Below, piece by piece: positions 10,452-21,222 of a stretch of DNA of 64,000 nucleotides. Position 1 is the stretch's first letter, and each line of letters starts with the position of its first letter. The DNA comes from Hyalella azteca. Taxonomy: Eukaryota > Arthropoda > Malacostraca > Amphipoda > Hyalellidae. A model generated the notes under the pieces. It saw only the letters and a list, made by a program, of their open reading frames with translations, ran no database searches and was not told where the DNA came from. The stretch covers positions 1 to 64,000 of the forward strand of contig NW_025933061.1 of NCBI RefSeq assembly GCF_000764305.2, in the 5' to 3' direction. The position numbers were made by a program, and so were the translations under genes.

Positions 10452-12469
10452 AACATATCTGAGATTTTCGCCTGAAAAATAAAAAATAAATTAAACAATA
10501 TTTTATAATTTTACATCCAATTTAGCTTTTTAACTGCGATTCCTTTATAAACTTATTAGAAACGTTCACGGTGAAAAAAATGAATTTGAAAAATTTCAAA
10601 CTTTTTTTTAGCCTTTTCTGAGAATGAAAATGTTCTGGTTGCCATTTGATTCCAGGGGACGATATAATATAATGCATGGCAGTGATAATACATTAAAATT
10701 AAATTCCATTACCAGCAAATTCTGCATGTATGCTTAATTCGTAATTAAGTGGCTGTTATATGTATATGCAGCAACAACGTAGGGAGCGCTAAGCTGCTTA
10801 TGGTTGACTATCTTCGCTGGCAGCTAGAAACCAGAACCAGGCGCGGCTGGTGAAGGCCGAAGCATAAATTTGGGGTTGCTGAGTCTCGTCAGAGTCGTAG
10901 GCGGACTCGCCAATTCTGACCAGCTCATCCCCTACCGTGACTTGAAACTGACTAATGACTAATGAATTACGAAAATACATTATATTATAACACAAGTTTT
11001 GGTTAAATTTGCAGTTCGCTGATCGGATACAAGGCTCTAGAAGTCGTTCTCTTAGTTCCTAGAATAAGAGCAGACAAGATTAAAGTATAAATTTCATATA
11101 AATTATATAACGTATAATATTCTACGGGTTTCTCTCTCAAAACCCCATTGTAGTTTTAATGGCAAGGCAACTGTCGGCAGTTTATGGGAAGAGTGACCGG
11201 TTCAGTCAATGGCTGCGATTTAGAACGCGATTTCCGGTTGTTAACGCAATGATGAACCTGTCGTTCGCAAATATCGTTTTTAGCCGCCTGGCCTTTTCAG
11301 GAGCAATTTTAAAATTTCGGGCGTTGTACAAGGCCATATAAAGTGACCAAGTTCCGGAGTAAAACGATTAGAATGGGGCTCCAGACGGCATTGAACATGC
11401 TGCTAGACACGCTAGTTTAACGAACCCCCACCGAAGCACGAAGCTGATCGTGTTTTGTACCTATTGTATCATTTTGAGTAACAGCCAATTGTATCATAGA
11501 TGGCCCATACTTCCCAAGAACTCGGAGAGAGTGTCATCAAACAAAAGACAGATTTTGCGAGTTACTCGACAAGGTTAACTGCATTCGTATTGATCGATCA
11601 TGAGACGCGATCTGCTGCTACTAATGGTTGAACTAGCAATTCAACCATGTGTCAGGTGGTCGGTTTCTATGAACACCTGATAGATTAGTAACCGAGAGTC
11701 AGGGGTTATGGTCGTTGTAAGTAGGTCAATAGCGGGACAAGAGAAACGCACGGTTAACTCTAGTCCCATTATAATAAACTGGCACGGTGAAAAAGTACAG
11801 ATGGAGGGGATCGACTGGTACAGCACAAGTACGAGGACTAAGCCGACTACGTTTGATAACCTAGGTGATGATAGACTATTCCCGAACACGTGCTGCTACC
11901 CTACCCTTCTAATCTCCTTTGCAGAGATCTTTCCGGCCCGTTTTATTTAAACGGAGCATGTGAATATTTCCCGGCAAGGAGAGACAACCATGAGCGAAAG
12001 TACCGGTGTCACTTCAGTTCTTCCAGATTGAGGTCTTTCGAGGGTCTTGTTACATTTGGCGTGTGGTACTAACTACGCCCACCAAACGGCCAATTTTAGT
12101 TGTGGTGCTATTAACAGGTCGTGACTGATAGATTAAGGGTTCCACTATCCTATGCTGCTTAGTTTTGCTTGTGGATCAACTAAATGTAATTACAGGGTTC
12201 CATTTCACAGTCCAGGCCTCAGTTACTTGAGCATCTGTGTTATGGTCCTTGCAACCGAAGAAGTTCAGTCAAAGTGCTTATACACGGGGCGAATATTCGC
12301 GTCGATTAGTTTAGTCGACTACAGTTTTGCCGGCTGAGACGCCATACACGTGGAGAGGGTTCTCGGTACAGTCCAACGGCGATAGTGCGATGTTGGGATA
12401 TGTCATATAAGGCGTGTACATGGTGGAAGCAAACAAGAGCTCCACAGTTGTACTTACTACGGCGACTTA

Positions 12470-13248
12470 GGCCGCTTCCACCCAGGGGCGAGAAATCCCG
12501 CCGGCGCGAAAAATACCGCCGCGGGATTTCCCGCGCTATCATTCATACGAGGCTGTTTTTCACGCTGGAATCTATCAGACTTGCAGCGCTGTTCTCCGTA
12601 GGTGGTCCTCAGTTTTTGTGAACTATATCTATGAATGCCTGCTCATAGCAAAGAAAAGAAGGCTCTCCTTTTATATTTGCTGCATAAAAGACAGCAAAGA
12701 TAGAAGCGGAGGTGCTGGGGTCACAATAAAGTAAAATTAAGGCCACAAGAAGGTGAATTTGCCACGCTATTCTGAAAATAAAGAGAAGATGAAGTAAAAT
12801 TCTTCAATTATTTCCGAATGTCTGCCAAAAGTTTTGAGGAATTATTGTCTTGTGTGCGAGGCAAATTAACCCCACAACAGCATGCAGTTGAGAGACGCCG
12901 TGCCTGCTGTTGAAAAACTGGCTTTAACTTTCACGCACACCCTCGCCGACCCACTGTCTGTACCACCTCGCCGACCCACTGTCTGTACCACACTAGGCAG
13001 CTGCGTGAAAAACCGCGCAGTGTGAAAGATTACATTGAATACCATTGCAAGCTAAACTGTCGCGGGAAATCCCGCCGCAGTTTTAGCTCGACACACGCGG
13101 TCGTCAGGCGTGAAATTTCACGTCGCGTGAAAATCCGTGGTGTGTGAATAGCAGTGCACATTTTATGTGTTCGCTGAGGTTCGGCGGGAAATCCCGCGGC
13201 GGTTTTTTTTCACGCCGGCGGGATTTCACGCCCTGTGTGAAAGGGGCC
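12470..13248. mobile_element. PIF/Harbinger-like MITE inserted in copy B
   Basis: A 779-base element flanked by the 3-base target duplication TTA (12467-12469 and 13249-13251). Copy A shows the unfilled site (CGGCGACTTATAGACGAG). The terminal inverted repeats begin GGCC and share AAATCCCGCCGGCG just inside. They match the known pattern of PIF/Harbinger elements: TWA target duplication and G/C-rich ends such as GGCCCCTTTCACAC. Internal palindromic words (CGCGGGATTTCCCGCG) are common. No transposase frame is present, so it is non-autonomous and needs an enzyme encoded elsewhere. Confidence 0.88.
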
Positions 13249-13819
13249 TTAGAGACGAGCACGAGAGAGCTATGCCCTTGAGCCCACTACGAAAGCTGAG
13301 GCGGTACTGGGGCCACTGGGCACACTTTAAACAACTTCAGCCGTTTAGCGTGCAATGCAACAGCTAGTCACCACCGAAGACGCTAATCATCACAAATATT
13401 AGTTAAGTCGACTAGTCGCACCGTGTATAATCACTCTTAATGCCCGCCCTCGAAATACCGTAAGTCAATTCGAGTAATCGCGAACCAGAATTTTGACGAA
13501 TCTTAGATATGATTCCGTCGCCAGGTGCGTCTTTCTCAACCAAGCCGGTTTGTAACCGAAAGTTCAACGATATGTCATAATACTCACGATGCCAGTCAAT
13601 GAGAATGGAACCACAATTCAAATCGGATTCCAATCTGAAAATTGGAAGTCACTAGTATAAGCTACTTGGCGGGGGAACAATACTGATCCTACAGAGAAAA
13701 CTGCAAAAGACGGCGTGGAGTGACTGCTCTAGAAACTGGAAAGCAGTACATAGTGGTCGCGCAGTAGCATTGCCCAGTCAGGTTGCAGCACCCTCGAGAT
13801 AACAGCTCGTCAACTGTAA

Positions 13820-14556
13820 AGGCCCGTTCACACTAGGGGCAACACATGACGATGGAGCTGGTCTCCGAAACGTTTTCTATAAAGATATGAATTTTTGTGG
13901 ACTATTCTTTGCTTTTAAATTCTTAGTTAGTAGATAGCTGTCTGTGGTCTAGTAAGGTTTATTGTGTACGTTGGTCCGGTACACCAAATGTCGACTAAGC
14001 ACCACTCTCGTTTGGAGTCACTCTCTAGTAGAGCGCCTAATTGATCTTTATAGAGAACATAAATGTCTATGGAGTGTTCGGTCAAAGGAGTACAAAAATC
14101 GAAATGCAAATGATGTAAGTTATTTTTACAGGACGTGTTTAGTTTATGTGATTTAAGTAACTCCTGACAATTTATGCATTACCGTTTAGCGATTTCAAAG
14201 GATGATGTATTATCGGTACGAATATTGGAACTTTTTATTTAAGAAGTCTATATTTTTTATAAACTGTCTTTTTCAATGTGCTAGTTCTCTAATTATGATG
14301 CCTATGCTAAATTCTCGTTTACAACTGACATAGTGCGAAGAATGGCGGACCGCAGCACACCCGAGAACAATGGCCCACAGCTCAAATTCGGTTACATCCA
14401 TCCTCATTGACGTCTAGGTGGCAACTAGTGTTCAAAGCGCGCGGTGCCGCGGTCTCGAGCTATCGCTTACAAACGTAGTGTGAACGGTTGTGCGCGGTGA
14501 GGCACTGCAGCAAACGACTCAAAACGCATGTCGTTGCCACTAGTGAAAACGGGCCT
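13820..14556. mobile_element. Second PIF/Harbinger-like MITE in copy B
   Basis: A 737-base element flanked by TAA (13817-13819 and 14557-14559). The ends are near-perfect inverted repeats: AGGCCCGTTCACACTAGGGG at the left against AGGCCCGTTTTCACTAGTGG read inward from the right. This is a different family from the element at 12470, because the subterminal sequence is unrelated. No transposase frame was seen. Its left part (13865-13925) resembles the 3' end of the Gly/Tyr-rich gene at 9871-9935. It also contains an unusually tight donor-acceptor pair (GTAAGTTATTTTTACAG at 14114), too short to be an intron. Confidence 0.87.
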
Positions 14557-15255
14557 TAATTATTGCATTAGATGATTTCAAATGAATGCAAGGTGATTCA
14601 TCGTATTAAGTATGGAGGCCTGAATTCTGCCTGTACCCAGCGCTCTAAGCTGCTGTGCTATAACGGGAAAGAGAGAGCCGTGCGAGAGATATTACTCTAA
14701 ACTAATACTCCTCTGCCCACACGTGACCTATACGGTTTATCTCCGTATAATGCGTAATGCTACACTGCTCTGGAGGGCGAAAGCCAGTTTATAATACCGC
14801 AATAACCGCATAGCAATTGGAAGGCCTTAGTTTTAAGATTGAGAGAGCAGTCAGGGTGCCATAAGTGTGCCCAAATTGGGAGATAATCACAGAGTGTAAC
14901 AGTTATATCCATGCCGTTCGAGGAAACGTGGGTTAATGTCGTTACGAACGCGCACGTGTACGACTGGACATTGTGCGTTACCGTCACCATACACTTAACC
15001 TACAGGTTCAAGATCAAAGAAAACTGGATTATTTGTGCCAAAAATTCTACGATTTTATCGTGAGTCTATGAGCTATTTCATGAAAAAAAAATTCAACACC
15101 AGACATGCACTATTTGCTACGACGCTCGTGGTATAACATGGCCATATCTTGTTACTAATTTTTCTATTCAATGTTTGGCCCACTGATAGTTTTTCGTCGT
15201 TTTGCTATTAACGAAGGGCTTGCGTGATCCTGTCGTTTAACAAGTTCAGATTTGA

Positions 15256-15684
15256 CAAAAGGATTGGTCCTAAAAGTGAATAAATGTAGCAGCTGAAGAC
15301 CCAATTTATAGTATACATGGTTGAACTATACCATGATAGTATATGTAGTGACTGGTGGGAGCATGGGTGGGAGATGCGTATCGGATGTTAAATGCTTATA
15401 GTTATAGGCACACGGAACCACTTCTGAAATCAACTAAATTATATAAGACAAAACTTGGCAGATTGCCGATTGTAATTATTCGTCATTTGAAATCGGAAAA
15501 CATTGAATATTGGTCATATAGATTGAAAGATTCATGTCCTTAACCCGATTTTAACTACCGTTATAGATAGAAACACTTGGCTAGATCTCTTTAGGTCAAG
15601 AAATACTCTTTAAGTAGATTATGATACAAAAAATATATTCTGATTTAAGGGGATAAAACAGTTGTTTTTTAATTGATATTTCAG
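15256..15684. other. AT-rich flank of copy B
   Basis: Unique AT-rich sequence. A plus frame at 15355-15543 is open but has no splice signals or start context that I trust. Confidence 0.3.
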
Positions 15685-15762
15685 ATGTTACTAAGAAATT
15701 ACTATTATTATTTGTTCTTGTCAAATGTTGACCTAGAAACGATATGTAATAGAAACCTATGA
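15685..15762 (+). CDS. Weak candidate terminal exon
   Basis: A pyrimidine-rich acceptor (TTTTTTAATTGATATTTCAG) ends at 15684. Twenty-five codons follow, MLLRNYYYYLFLSNVDLETI..., to TGA at 15760, and AATAAA lies at 15791. The order acceptor, stop, poly(A) signal is right for a last exon, but the frame is short and AT-rich, so chance is a real possibility. Confidence 0.22.
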   Translation: MLLRNYYYYLFLSNVDLETICNRNL

Positions 15763-15890
15763 TGATAATTGGGGCATGACTATGAAATGAAATAAATACG
15801 AATTGACCTTATAGGTGTTTTCTGTATTCGTGCAAATATACGAATAAATCTAAACTCCTATTAAGATGAGATTCGGGACGGCTCACTTAC

Positions 15891-15991
15891 GGTCACGCTG
15901 GCGCGATCAGAAAAATAATTCTGTGACAGGCCACATCAGGCCTACACTTTAGCGCCGACATCACCACGTTATCTTATGTTGTCTTTATATA
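15891..15991 (-). promoter_or_regulatory. Minus-strand TATA box with first-exon donor
   Basis: On the minus strand TATATAAAG (15983-15991) is followed, about 90 bases downstream, by a near-consensus donor ACC/GTAAGTGAG (GT at 15890-15889). The predicted start near 15955 would make a short, non-coding first exon of about 65 bases. An ATG at 15961 would lie just upstream of the predicted start. The gene would run leftwards, into copy B, and its next exon was not found. Confidence 0.3.
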
Positions 15992-15999
15992 AATACTAT

Positions 16000-16450
16000 T
16001 TATTCTTTTATATCACAAAATGTTTATATCGAACTGCCGTTGTTTCTTTGTGTCCCTGCCGTTGAATCCATGCGCATATACCGTCAGTTGGCCGGTTATT
16101 GCAAAATCCTTGCTTGCTGATTGCGCATTGTATTTAGGCAGGGTAAGACCATTAGGGATACAACTTTTAGGTTTACTGAATATTGAAATACTTTGAATTA
16201 ACTTTTGTTAATTTACATATTATTCTACAGAAATTAGTCGCATCATGCGGTCTGCAGCTGGTATCCATGTGATGCCACACAATTAGAGTCTGATTTTTTT
16301 ACGAGACATAACGACTCATATTCTAGCTAATCTTACATTATAATAGTAAATAGTAACTTTCTCAGATTTATTTAATAACCTTGCGTCAGTGTGCAACATT
16401 TGAAGAATTTTATGATTGAAATATATTGCTGACTATGTGAGTAATAATAA
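16000..16450. other. AT-rich spacer, nothing supported
   Basis: Apart from a possible 30-base exon after TATTATTCTACAG (16231), I see no feature in this stretch. Confidence 0.4.
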
Positions 16451-16592
16451 GTGGTGGGCACAGCTAACCGAAAAATTAGCTTCGATAACCGTTAACCCGC
16501 CAACTGAGAAGTTAGCTTTTATAAAGCTAACCGATAAATCGCCGAAATAATTAGCTGATTTCGCCGCTAACCGCTAACTTTCAGTATTTAAA
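16451..16592. mobile_element. Isolated hAT-type element end
   Basis: GTGGTGGGCACAGCTAACCG followed by repeated GCTAAC/GTTAGC words in both orientations up to 16592. This is the usual architecture of a hAT transposon end (CAGTGGTGGGCA... plus subterminal AGCTAAC repeats). The first bases CA are altered to AA, and no matching opposite end was found, so it is a truncated or solo terminus. Confidence 0.6.
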
Positions 16593-16939
16593 TTTAGCTT
16601 TGGCTTAATTTTTGAGGGGCTCTGAAACTTTGGAAAACAGAACTACAGAGCTGAACTTTTGATATGCCGTAGCATTGACAAGGGGCTTTCCAAAAAGGTG
16701 TAGCATGCCAAGATCAGATGATCATGATGTACATGAATAATTAAATAAACAAATGAAATTAAGGAGTAGTTGATATTCAACATACAGTTCATTAAAAGAA
16801 TAAGAAAGCACTAAACGAATAAGAAACCTTATGAAATAAAAATACATGAACCCATTGCTATGTTCATTTTGTGAAAACTATTCCGAGACGCAGGAGGCAT
16901 CATTCTTCTGCTCCATAAAAGATGGCCTTTACCTTCTTC

Positions 16940-18006
16940 CAGAGGTGGGCAGTAGCGCGCTACATGTAGCGGCAGCTACATTTTCAGTAGCAGTAGCGGT
17001 AGCGGCTCTACATTTAAGGCAATGTAGCGGTAGCGGTAGCGTCCGCTACATATTTAAGTAGCGATACGAGGTTTTGCCGCTACAGCGCTACCGCTACATT
17101 TATAGATAAAGCCTTTAGGTTTTACTCAAGGGGACCGGCTACCCTCCAACAAAACTTTTTTGTTTACAGACGGATCGTTTTGAAACTTGGGACACATATG
17201 TAAAACAGAAATCTAAGACCTTTTTGTTCATGTAAGTTTAAAAAAATGAAATAAAATTTTGAATTAATAGAAAACGGCAAATAAGGGGTACTCTAAAAAA
17301 GTATATAACTTTTGCAAATCACATGCTACTATGTCGAGACACATGTCATTCGATTTGTAACAACAATATCTAGCGACTGTAGAACCACGATTTTTTATTT
17401 TCCTCCTCGTTTTTTCGGGTCCTTCCCATTTTTACCTCCCCACCTTCCTCCCCCTCCCATATATAAGTCAAACCATGCACATATTAAAAAAAGCTTCTAG
17501 AAACGCTAGGTATATTGTTTTTACAAATCGAATGGTATGTCTCTCATTGCCGTAGCTTGAAAACTGTTGGAGTTATGATTTTTTTAAGATGGCGCTTTTT
17601 GGATTTTTAAATTGTTCAGGGGAGCCAAATAAAGAAAAATTCATTGAAAACAGAAGAATATGCCCAAAAAATGCCCAAATAGTCTTGATATTGTAGCCCA
17701 AGCTTTCCCATTGCCAATTATTTGCATTCAAGGTACCAGCACGCGTCTTTAGACCTATTTATGTTCAATTTAACGTAAATAATAGGCTATAAATGGGACT
17801 TTTTATATATAAATATATATATATATATAAATATTCATTTATCATAACTTTACAACTATGTAGCGCGCTACATTTTACTGTAGCGGTAGCGGTAGCGCCC
17901 GTTACAATCTAGTGGGTGTAGCGGTAGCGGTAGCGCCCGCTTCATTTAGAGCATGTAGCGGTAGCGGTAGCGCCGCTACATTTCCAAGTAGCGCTGCCCA
18001 GCTCTG
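16940..18006. mobile_element. hAT-like non-autonomous element (MITE)
   Basis: A 1067-base element. The left end CAGAGGTGGGCAGTAGCGCG and the inverted right end CAGAGCTGGGCAGCGCTACT form terminal repeats, both followed by many copies of GTAGCGGTAGCGG. CAGAGGTGGGCA is the classic hAT terminal sequence. The 8-base flanks (CCTTCTTC and CTTATATC) match at only half the positions, so the target duplication is decayed or the boundary is off by a little. The interior is AT-rich with no transposase frame, includes an AT microsatellite near 17805-17830, and is related to 28210-28740. Confidence 0.8.
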
Positions 18007-18581
18007 CTTATATCACAACGAGCTCCCAGTCATGCCGTCCTTGCAAAGCGTAGTACCTCCATCACTCTACCCTCATCACATATTACTTCACTATATTAAC
18101 ATGTTATTACTGTACTGTTTTACTTTCTCACGCCGCGATCTATATTATTGTTTTAATTCCTCGTAGGGAAAAGCTAAGTAGCCTTAATATTTGGTGTCGA
18201 TGATGAAATAAATATAAATTATGTGAATATTGATTGAAAGAGACCCTTACATGATTTATATACTATTCTGAGCTAAATTGTACGGTGTTATTTCCATATA
18301 AACCTTATAATAAGTGAAGAAAATAAAAAATTAGATTTTATTAAAAGATCAACACAGGAACGGTGACAGAAATAAGACTTCTTTCTTTTTTATTAACTCT
18401 AAAACAAAAAAATATTTACCATAACCTCTACTACAAATTAAATTTTGCAACCTCATTACGATAAATTTACCAACATAATTCTAATATTATAACGTTAGAG
18501 CCAACGCATTTTTTAAGTAAATTCATTTCCATATCCACAGCACCAGAACTTATTCCTGTAACCTCATCACAACACACTCAT
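18007..18581. other. AT-rich spacer
   Basis: No gene, repeat or element boundary that I can support. Confidence 0.4.
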
Positions 18582-18713
18582 CACCAGGCACTTATTCATA
18601 AAACCTAGAGAATATAACCGTTAATTAAGCAATCATAGCTGCCGCATCACCACGCACTTATTCATAAAACCTAGATAATATAACCGTTAATTAAGGAATC
18701 ATAGCTGCCGCAT
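18582..18713. repeat. 66-base tandem duplication
   Basis: Two head-to-tail copies (18582-18647 and 18648-18713) that differ at only a few positions. Each begins CACCA(G/C)GCACTTATTCATA and ends CATAGCTGCCGCAT. The unit has no obvious coding or structural role. Confidence 0.95.
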
Positions 18714-19972
18714 CTTGTGCCGCGTTCGTTGCTGCCTCGGCCCTTGCTGATGGCGACCATCCATGCCAAACTGCAGTAGCTACCGGCAGCATTTCCTATG
18801 GAACTCATTATTACAAATAAGACAATCCTTTATATCAAATTTCCATTATATTACTTCAACATTCGAGACCTTCAAAAGACTTGAATACAAATCTTGGGTG
18901 TTATCTCATTGTCGTTGCGTCTTGAGCAGATCGTGCATGTAAGATACTATATATACTACAGCATCTGAAGTACAATATAATGTTCTTACTGTGCGGCTAA
19001 CAACCGAGCAATGATCGCACATTCTGGTATCGGGGAGATGTTGCTGTCGTTTTCGACCGCAATGGCTGCTTATGCGGACTGTTTTGCATTGTTCCTATCG
19101 AGATCTTGTTATTAGCTTGGTGATCAAGTGATGGGTTCTTTTCTTTTAACCGCGCGGTGAGGTATAATTGGGGAAAATATCTGCACATTTTTTGAACGAA
19201 AGAAACAAATGTAATAAAATTCTATGAATTGGCTGGTTAATGATTGGATATATATTAAGAATGTAATTAAAATGAAAAGCTATGGCAGACATTGGCAAAT
19301 CGCGCGCAACCATTAAAAGTTCTGCAACAAATTCTGCTTAGATTATTTAATTTCGGATAAATTCATGGGAAATTTAATTATTTTATTTTTCGAAAGGATA
19401 GCAATTTTGCTCAATCTAACTTGATTCAGGATAGCGGGTTTCTCAATTGTCAGATATTATTTATTTCTTGCAACCTCCGTTTAACCTGATAGTCCTCCAG
19501 TAGGCCTACTAGACAACTGTGAATTAATACTCAATAATTACTGGTATATGCATGATGTACTCCCGCCGAAATTATTATTTTAATCGATAATTTGGCAGGA
19601 GAAGTTGCTCGTTCTCTAAAAAACGATAATCATGTAGTATTAAGTTATCAAACTTTATTACAGCTTGCTCACATTTTTTTCGGTCTGAGGTCAAAATATT
19701 TTGCATCTCGTGATAAAATCTTCAATTAACAGGTGATCCGCCCACAAAATCCCTCAGAATCAAACTTTTTATCAAGAAATTGAGGCTCCTCTCTTCTTTA
19801 GAACCTTAATGAGGAATTAATGAGCAAACCTTAACCCGTGGAGGACAGATTCTTAAAAGGGCTCAATATTTTCCAGCGAGTGATTTTTCGACCGCAAAGT
19901 CTGAACCCGGCGAGAAAATCTTCAAAAGATTTTCGAATTTAACGGACTATAACATTGATGAGGTTAATTTAC
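18714..19972. other. AT-rich spacer
   Basis: A short GC-richer piece (18715-18795) directly follows the tandem duplication. The remainder holds nothing I can support. Confidence 0.4.
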
Positions 19973-20040
19973 CTGAACAGAGGTGAAGATTAGATTCAAG
20001 TTTCCCATAAAAGAACAACTTGATGGCAGTGAAGAGGCTT
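19973..20040 (-). CDS. Candidate internal exon
   Basis: On the minus strand the acceptor CCCCGAACTATTCTTAG is followed 68 bases later by a good donor, GTTCAG/GTAAAT. Two frames are open: one reads ASSLPSSCSFMGNLNLIFTS (phase 1 in, phase 0 out), the other SLFTAIKLFFYGKLESNLHL. Splice signals are good on both sides, but no neighbouring exon with matching phase was found. Confidence 0.3.
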
Positions 20041-20822
20041 CTAAGAATAGTTCGGGGTATGCGTAGGCATGAACGGCTTCGATATTATTTAACGAGTAAC
20101 GTCTTGTGAGTAATGAGAAGACTTTATGATAAAACTTAGGGAGTACAGAAATAATGAAGCTCATATTAGGGTATATAAAATTAAATAAAGTACCTACATA
20201 TGAGTGCACGCTACAACAAATAAAGTTAGAATGATGACACAGAATGCTATTCAAACTTTATATATAGTAAGTAATAAATTCTCCTGAGGATGCAGAAATT
20301 GAAATATAGTTTATAATATGGTGAACAAAAGCGAATTTTCACTTGTATACGAAAACATGATTTAAAGTCAATAAATTCTTCGGATAATGTGGTAGCAGCA
20401 TTAATCAAATACCATTATATATTATAGAGAATATGCTGGTTATAATATTTGTTCATTCTGTGCTCGTAGTTTTGGTCCATTACTCTAACTGTGTTTATAA
20501 TCTACGACGCCACAGGCTCAATCCTCACACCAGCTCTACGCCCCTGCACTCCGGGCGAGAGTGGCTCGCTTCCTTCTCCGAGCCACTGTCTCACTTATGG
20601 CTACAGGATATACGCAAATTTTCTTAATAATATAATTATTGTAACTCAATATTTACTTTGCAATTTCATCGGTAGAGGTTTGAGGCTTCCCTTAAATACG
20701 ATAATGAAACAATCAAAAGAATGATTAAATGAACAACAATAAATCGTGTATGCTCAAGAAATACTGATATAACTGACCATTGTACGCATTAAATACATTC
20801 TTTGTAGAGAATAATCACACAT

Positions 20823-21222
20823 ATGGAGCGACCAAATTGCATGCTCGTCTTTGCGGTGCAGATAGCAGTTTTAATGCTGAGCGTCTGTGGTCGCTTCTCC
20901 AGCGCAGTCAATGCTAAATAGCTGGCAGGGCATTTTTCTCTTCAGAGGTTCAGTATTTTTGGAGCGTCAGTTGCAGGCAGGCAGTAGCAATGACATGGTC
21001 GAATATCCTCCAAAATGCAGTGGCGAATCCCAGGCATTTTTAACTGAACAAAAACTTTTTTCCAACAGACGATGCTGTAGTTTATTTTTTGACGATTATA
21101 AATTGATATTGCCGCAAACTCCGTTACAAAGGAAAAGCCTTTTTTCAACTTTGTGGCCAGTAAAATATTCCGTACTCGTTTTCACGCGGCTTCACCGAAA
21201 TCGTAAAAATGCGTTAGGATAA
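20823..21222 (+). CDS. Secreted-protein-like reading frame, frameshifted or unspliced
   Basis: An ATG at 20823 opens 32 codons that begin MERPNCMLVFAVQIAVLMLS and look like a strong signal peptide (hydrophobic core, then VCGRFSSA as a cleavage region). The frame stops at TAG (20919). A second frame, shifted by one, is open from 20875 to 21222 and codes about 115 residues with cysteines (SNDMVEYPPKCSGESQAFLT..., then RRCCSLFFDD). The two frames overlap by about 45 bases, so one single-base length change would join them. Alternatively, the acceptor GCATTTTTCTCTTCAG ending at 20945 begins a second exon in the second frame, but I see no usable donor before it. TTAAATAC near 20789 may serve as a TATA-like element. 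Family unknown. It may be a pseudogene, a sequence error or a mis-modelled intron. Confidence 0.38.

Larger units (their letters stand above)
10759..15255. repeat. Long dispersed repeat, copy B, with two nested MITEs
   Basis: Second copy of the 3617-6522 repeat in the same orientation. Without the two inserted elements (12470-13248 and 13820-14556) it collapses to about the length of copy A. It retains a segment near 11232-11280 that is deleted in copy A. It also has about 55 extra bases (14560-14613) to the right of the second MITE, either another insertion or a deletion in copy A. Flanking sequences differ from copy A on both sides. Confidence 0.85.

Noticed and set aside
13820..14556. A piggyBac element because of TTAA-like flanks
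   Set aside because: The left flank is GTAA, not TTAA. The duplicated target is TAA, and the ends fit PIF/Harbinger.
20516..20605. A clip-domain-like exon (RPCTPGESGSLPSPSHC)
   Set aside because: The second cysteine of the clip pattern is missing, the acceptor is weak and no protease domain is near.
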